Source: CAVUCE01 sp963739985 (lineage in GTDB: Bacteria > Bacteroidota > Ignavibacteria > Ignavibacteriales > Ignavibacteriaceae). Taken from it: a DNA stretch of 64,000 bases. How positions within the stretch are numbered: position 1 is the first letter of the stretch; each line of letters starts with the position of its first letter. Location of the stretch: NCBI GenBank assembly GCA_963739985.1, contig CAVUCE010000021.1, positions 248,001 to 312,000 of the forward strand. Direction: 5' to 3'. The translations under genes were made by a program, and so were the position numbers. The notes below the pieces were generated by a model, which saw only the letters and a list, made by a program, of their open reading frames with translations, ran no database searches and was not told the origin of the DNA. Shown one piece after another: positions 62,676 to 64,000 of this stretch.

Positions 62676-62707
62676 AAAGAACTGCCCCAATTTTGTCTGA
62701 GGCAGTA
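62676..62707 (-). terminator. Probable terminator of the VOC gene
   Basis: Arms ACTGCC and GGCAGT with a 14-base loop; minus-strand T-rich tract follows. It is about 100 bp past the stop. Confidence 0.45.
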
Positions 62708-62808
62708 TCAATCTGAATGAAATTAAATATCTAAATAACTAAGAATTTTTGTTTCGCTAAATAGTTTAAAAGCAACTAATTATAAAACTGAGTTATTTAT
62801 TATTAAAA

Positions 62809-63159
62809 TTAAACGCCTTGATAAAGTCCAATGGTATTTCCATCCGGATCAGTTATAAGTGCATAAGCACCCATTGCCGGAATTATTGTTTTACCTCTAA
62901 AAATATCGCCGCCGAGTTCTTTTGCTTTTTTTAAATAATCTTCCACAGTGTTTACTCTTACATGGAAAATAGTTGTTTCGCCCTTGTCTATTTTCTCTAC
63001 TTTACGCAAACCCACGGTAAAACTTTTGTGTGTATTGTATAATAAATATCCATTACCGAATGGTTTAAATTCCCATCCAAACATTTTACTAAAGAAATCT
63101 TTAGTAGTATCAAGATTTGTAGAAGGTATTTCAATGTGTGCAATAATATCAGATGCCAT
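62809..63159 (-). CDS. VOC-family (glyoxalase/bleomycin-resistance-like) protein
   Basis: A 116-residue single VOC domain: IIAHIEIPSTNLDTTKDFF, an MFGWEF motif, and DPDGNTIGLYQ at the end. Possible metal ligands His8 and Glu10 fit the vicinal-oxygen-chelate fold. Substrate unknown. Single gene. Confidence 0.85.
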   Translation of the reverse strand: MASDIIAHIEIPSTNLDTTKDFFSKMFGWEFKPFGNGYLLYNTHKSFTVGLRKVEKIDKGETTIFHVRVNTVEDYLKKAKELGGDIFRGKTIIPAMGAYALITDPDGNTIGLYQGV

Positions 63160-63345
63160 TATAAGTCCCCAAGTTTTGAATCAGTAAATAATTAATCTTT
63201 TCCTTCTTTCCGAAGAATTAAGCTTTTCTAAAATATAAATAAGTTTATTAATAATAAATCTAAAAACCAGTACTAATTATTAGAAACATCTGAGTCATTT
63301 TTTATGAATTTTTCAGATGTTTCTACTGGTATTAAAAATTTTCCT

Positions 63346-63999
63346 CTATCTGCTGGTTCCGGAAATTGAAATTTTTCCACCGCCGTTTGGACCAGTTGTA
63401 TTAATCGTTATAGTTACAGGCTTAACAACATTTATTGTATCTGCTGCATCAGCAACCGTGAAGGAAAAATGTGTCCATGATTTACTCTGAGTATCAGGTA
63501 AAGAAATATTCAAATCTCCTTGAGATGTAACGCTTTCACCTTCAACTGCAACAGTAATTGATGTCCCTTGGGCAAGCGGATTCGCATTCTGATCACTCAC
63601 GGTATATGTAAAGCTTTGTGAACCGCCGTTCGCAATGTTAAATGTAGTTGGCGATATTGAAACTTGTGGAAGTCCGGAGAAAAGGACTACTGTATTTGTT
63701 GATATTGTCTGTGAGTTATCATTTGCAGTTGAAGCTGTAACGGTTGCAAAACCAACGCCGGGATTTGTAGCTGTCGGGCGCGGATCAGCGGAAATTAGAC
63801 TAACAGATCCAATTCCTTGTTGATTGGTTAAAGCAGAACCTTCAATAATTCCGCCGGATGTTGTAAAGTATACGGAAGTGCTCGATCTAACAGGATTACC
63901 GTATTTATCTCCTACAAATGCCGTAATAACGTCTGTTAATCCTGAAATATTGAATCCCGGAAAATTAACTTTTGCCGGTGCAATACTGAAATGAGCCGC
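63346..63999 (-). CDS. C-terminal part of an Ig-like repeat surface protein (partial)
   Basis: About 217 residues, open to the right window edge, so the N-terminus is missing. Two Ig-like beta-sandwich repeats of the invasin/BID_1 type are seen (KYGNPVRSSTSVYFTTSGG, and NANPLAQGTSITVAVEGES later). The end is GGGKISISGTSR with no T9SS tail. It is probably a large secreted or surface-anchored repeat protein. Confidence 0.7.
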   Translation of the reverse strand, partial: AAHFSIAPAKVNFPGFNISGLTDVITAFVGDKYGNPVRSSTSVYFTTSGGIIEGSALTNQQGIGSVSLISADPRPTATNPGVGFATVTASTANDNSQTISTNTVVLFSGLPQVSISPTTFNIANGGSQSFTYTVSDQNANPLAQGTSITVAVEGESVTSQGDLNISLPDTQSKSWTHFSFTVADAADTINVVKPVTITINTTGPNGGGKISISGTSR

Positions 64000-64000
64000 A

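Overview
The window looks like chromosome from a low-GC member of the Ignavibacteria/Chlorobi side of the FCB group. The evidence is two secreted proteins ending in type IX secretion (Por) sorting tails (one carries the YPNPFNPTT signature common in Ignavibacteria), many outer-membrane beta-barrels, a ferredoxin-dependent 2-oxoacid oxidoreductase operon, and AT-rich codon use throughout. This assignment is inferred from gene content only.

Layout. 1-2144: end of a cbb3 oxidase accessory cluster (ccoG, a FixH-like gene, a SafE-like membrane protein). 2201-15836: housekeeping and envelope genes (HU, an outer-membrane receptor-like barrel, a LytS/LytTR two-component pair, rseP and dxr, a porin with a c-heme motif, a methyltransferase, a MiaE-like hydroxylase, RlpA, an S9 peptidase). 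16088-21074: an alpha-2-macroglobulin split by a one-base frameshift. 21666-24768: a ferredoxin plus korABC-type operon and a small unknown gene, followed by an initiator tRNA-fMet.

25021-41105 is a 16-kb integrative element inserted at the 3' end of tRNA-fMet. It is bounded by a 15-bp direct repeat (CTGCCCCCGCTACTA). Its protein-coding genes all lie on the minus strand: a tyrosine integrase, an HTH protein with a palindromic operator, a probable TV-Pol-like polymerase (motif A DFQGLH, motif C HDSF), a small unknown protein, then a defence array in the order hsdR - higB - higA/ImmA - hsdS - mcrB - mcrC - hsdM. The McrB protein carries an EVE/PUA-like insertion between Walker A and Walker B. 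No capsid, relaxase or conjugation genes are seen. This element is the most unusual part of the window.

41312-64000 returns to chromosomal content: a large T9SS surface protein broken by several frame changes in a Gly-rich tract, a cNMP-binding histidine kinase overlapping a response regulator fused to a thioredoxin-reductase-like enzyme that lacks the CxxC, a secreted GH5 cellulase with CBM6, an ArsR-AHSA1-AHSA1 operon with tandem palindromic operators over its promoter, a Vat-type acetyltransferase, a RibD-C remnant, a PAS kinase, a PAP2 phosphatase, a WG-repeat protein, RNA-modifying enzymes (RlmL-like, TrmO), a cytochrome c, and the C-terminal part of an Ig-domain protein running off the right edge.

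Two genes carry frameshifts in homopolymeric or repetitive tracts, so consensus error in the assembly is a real alternative to true gene decay.
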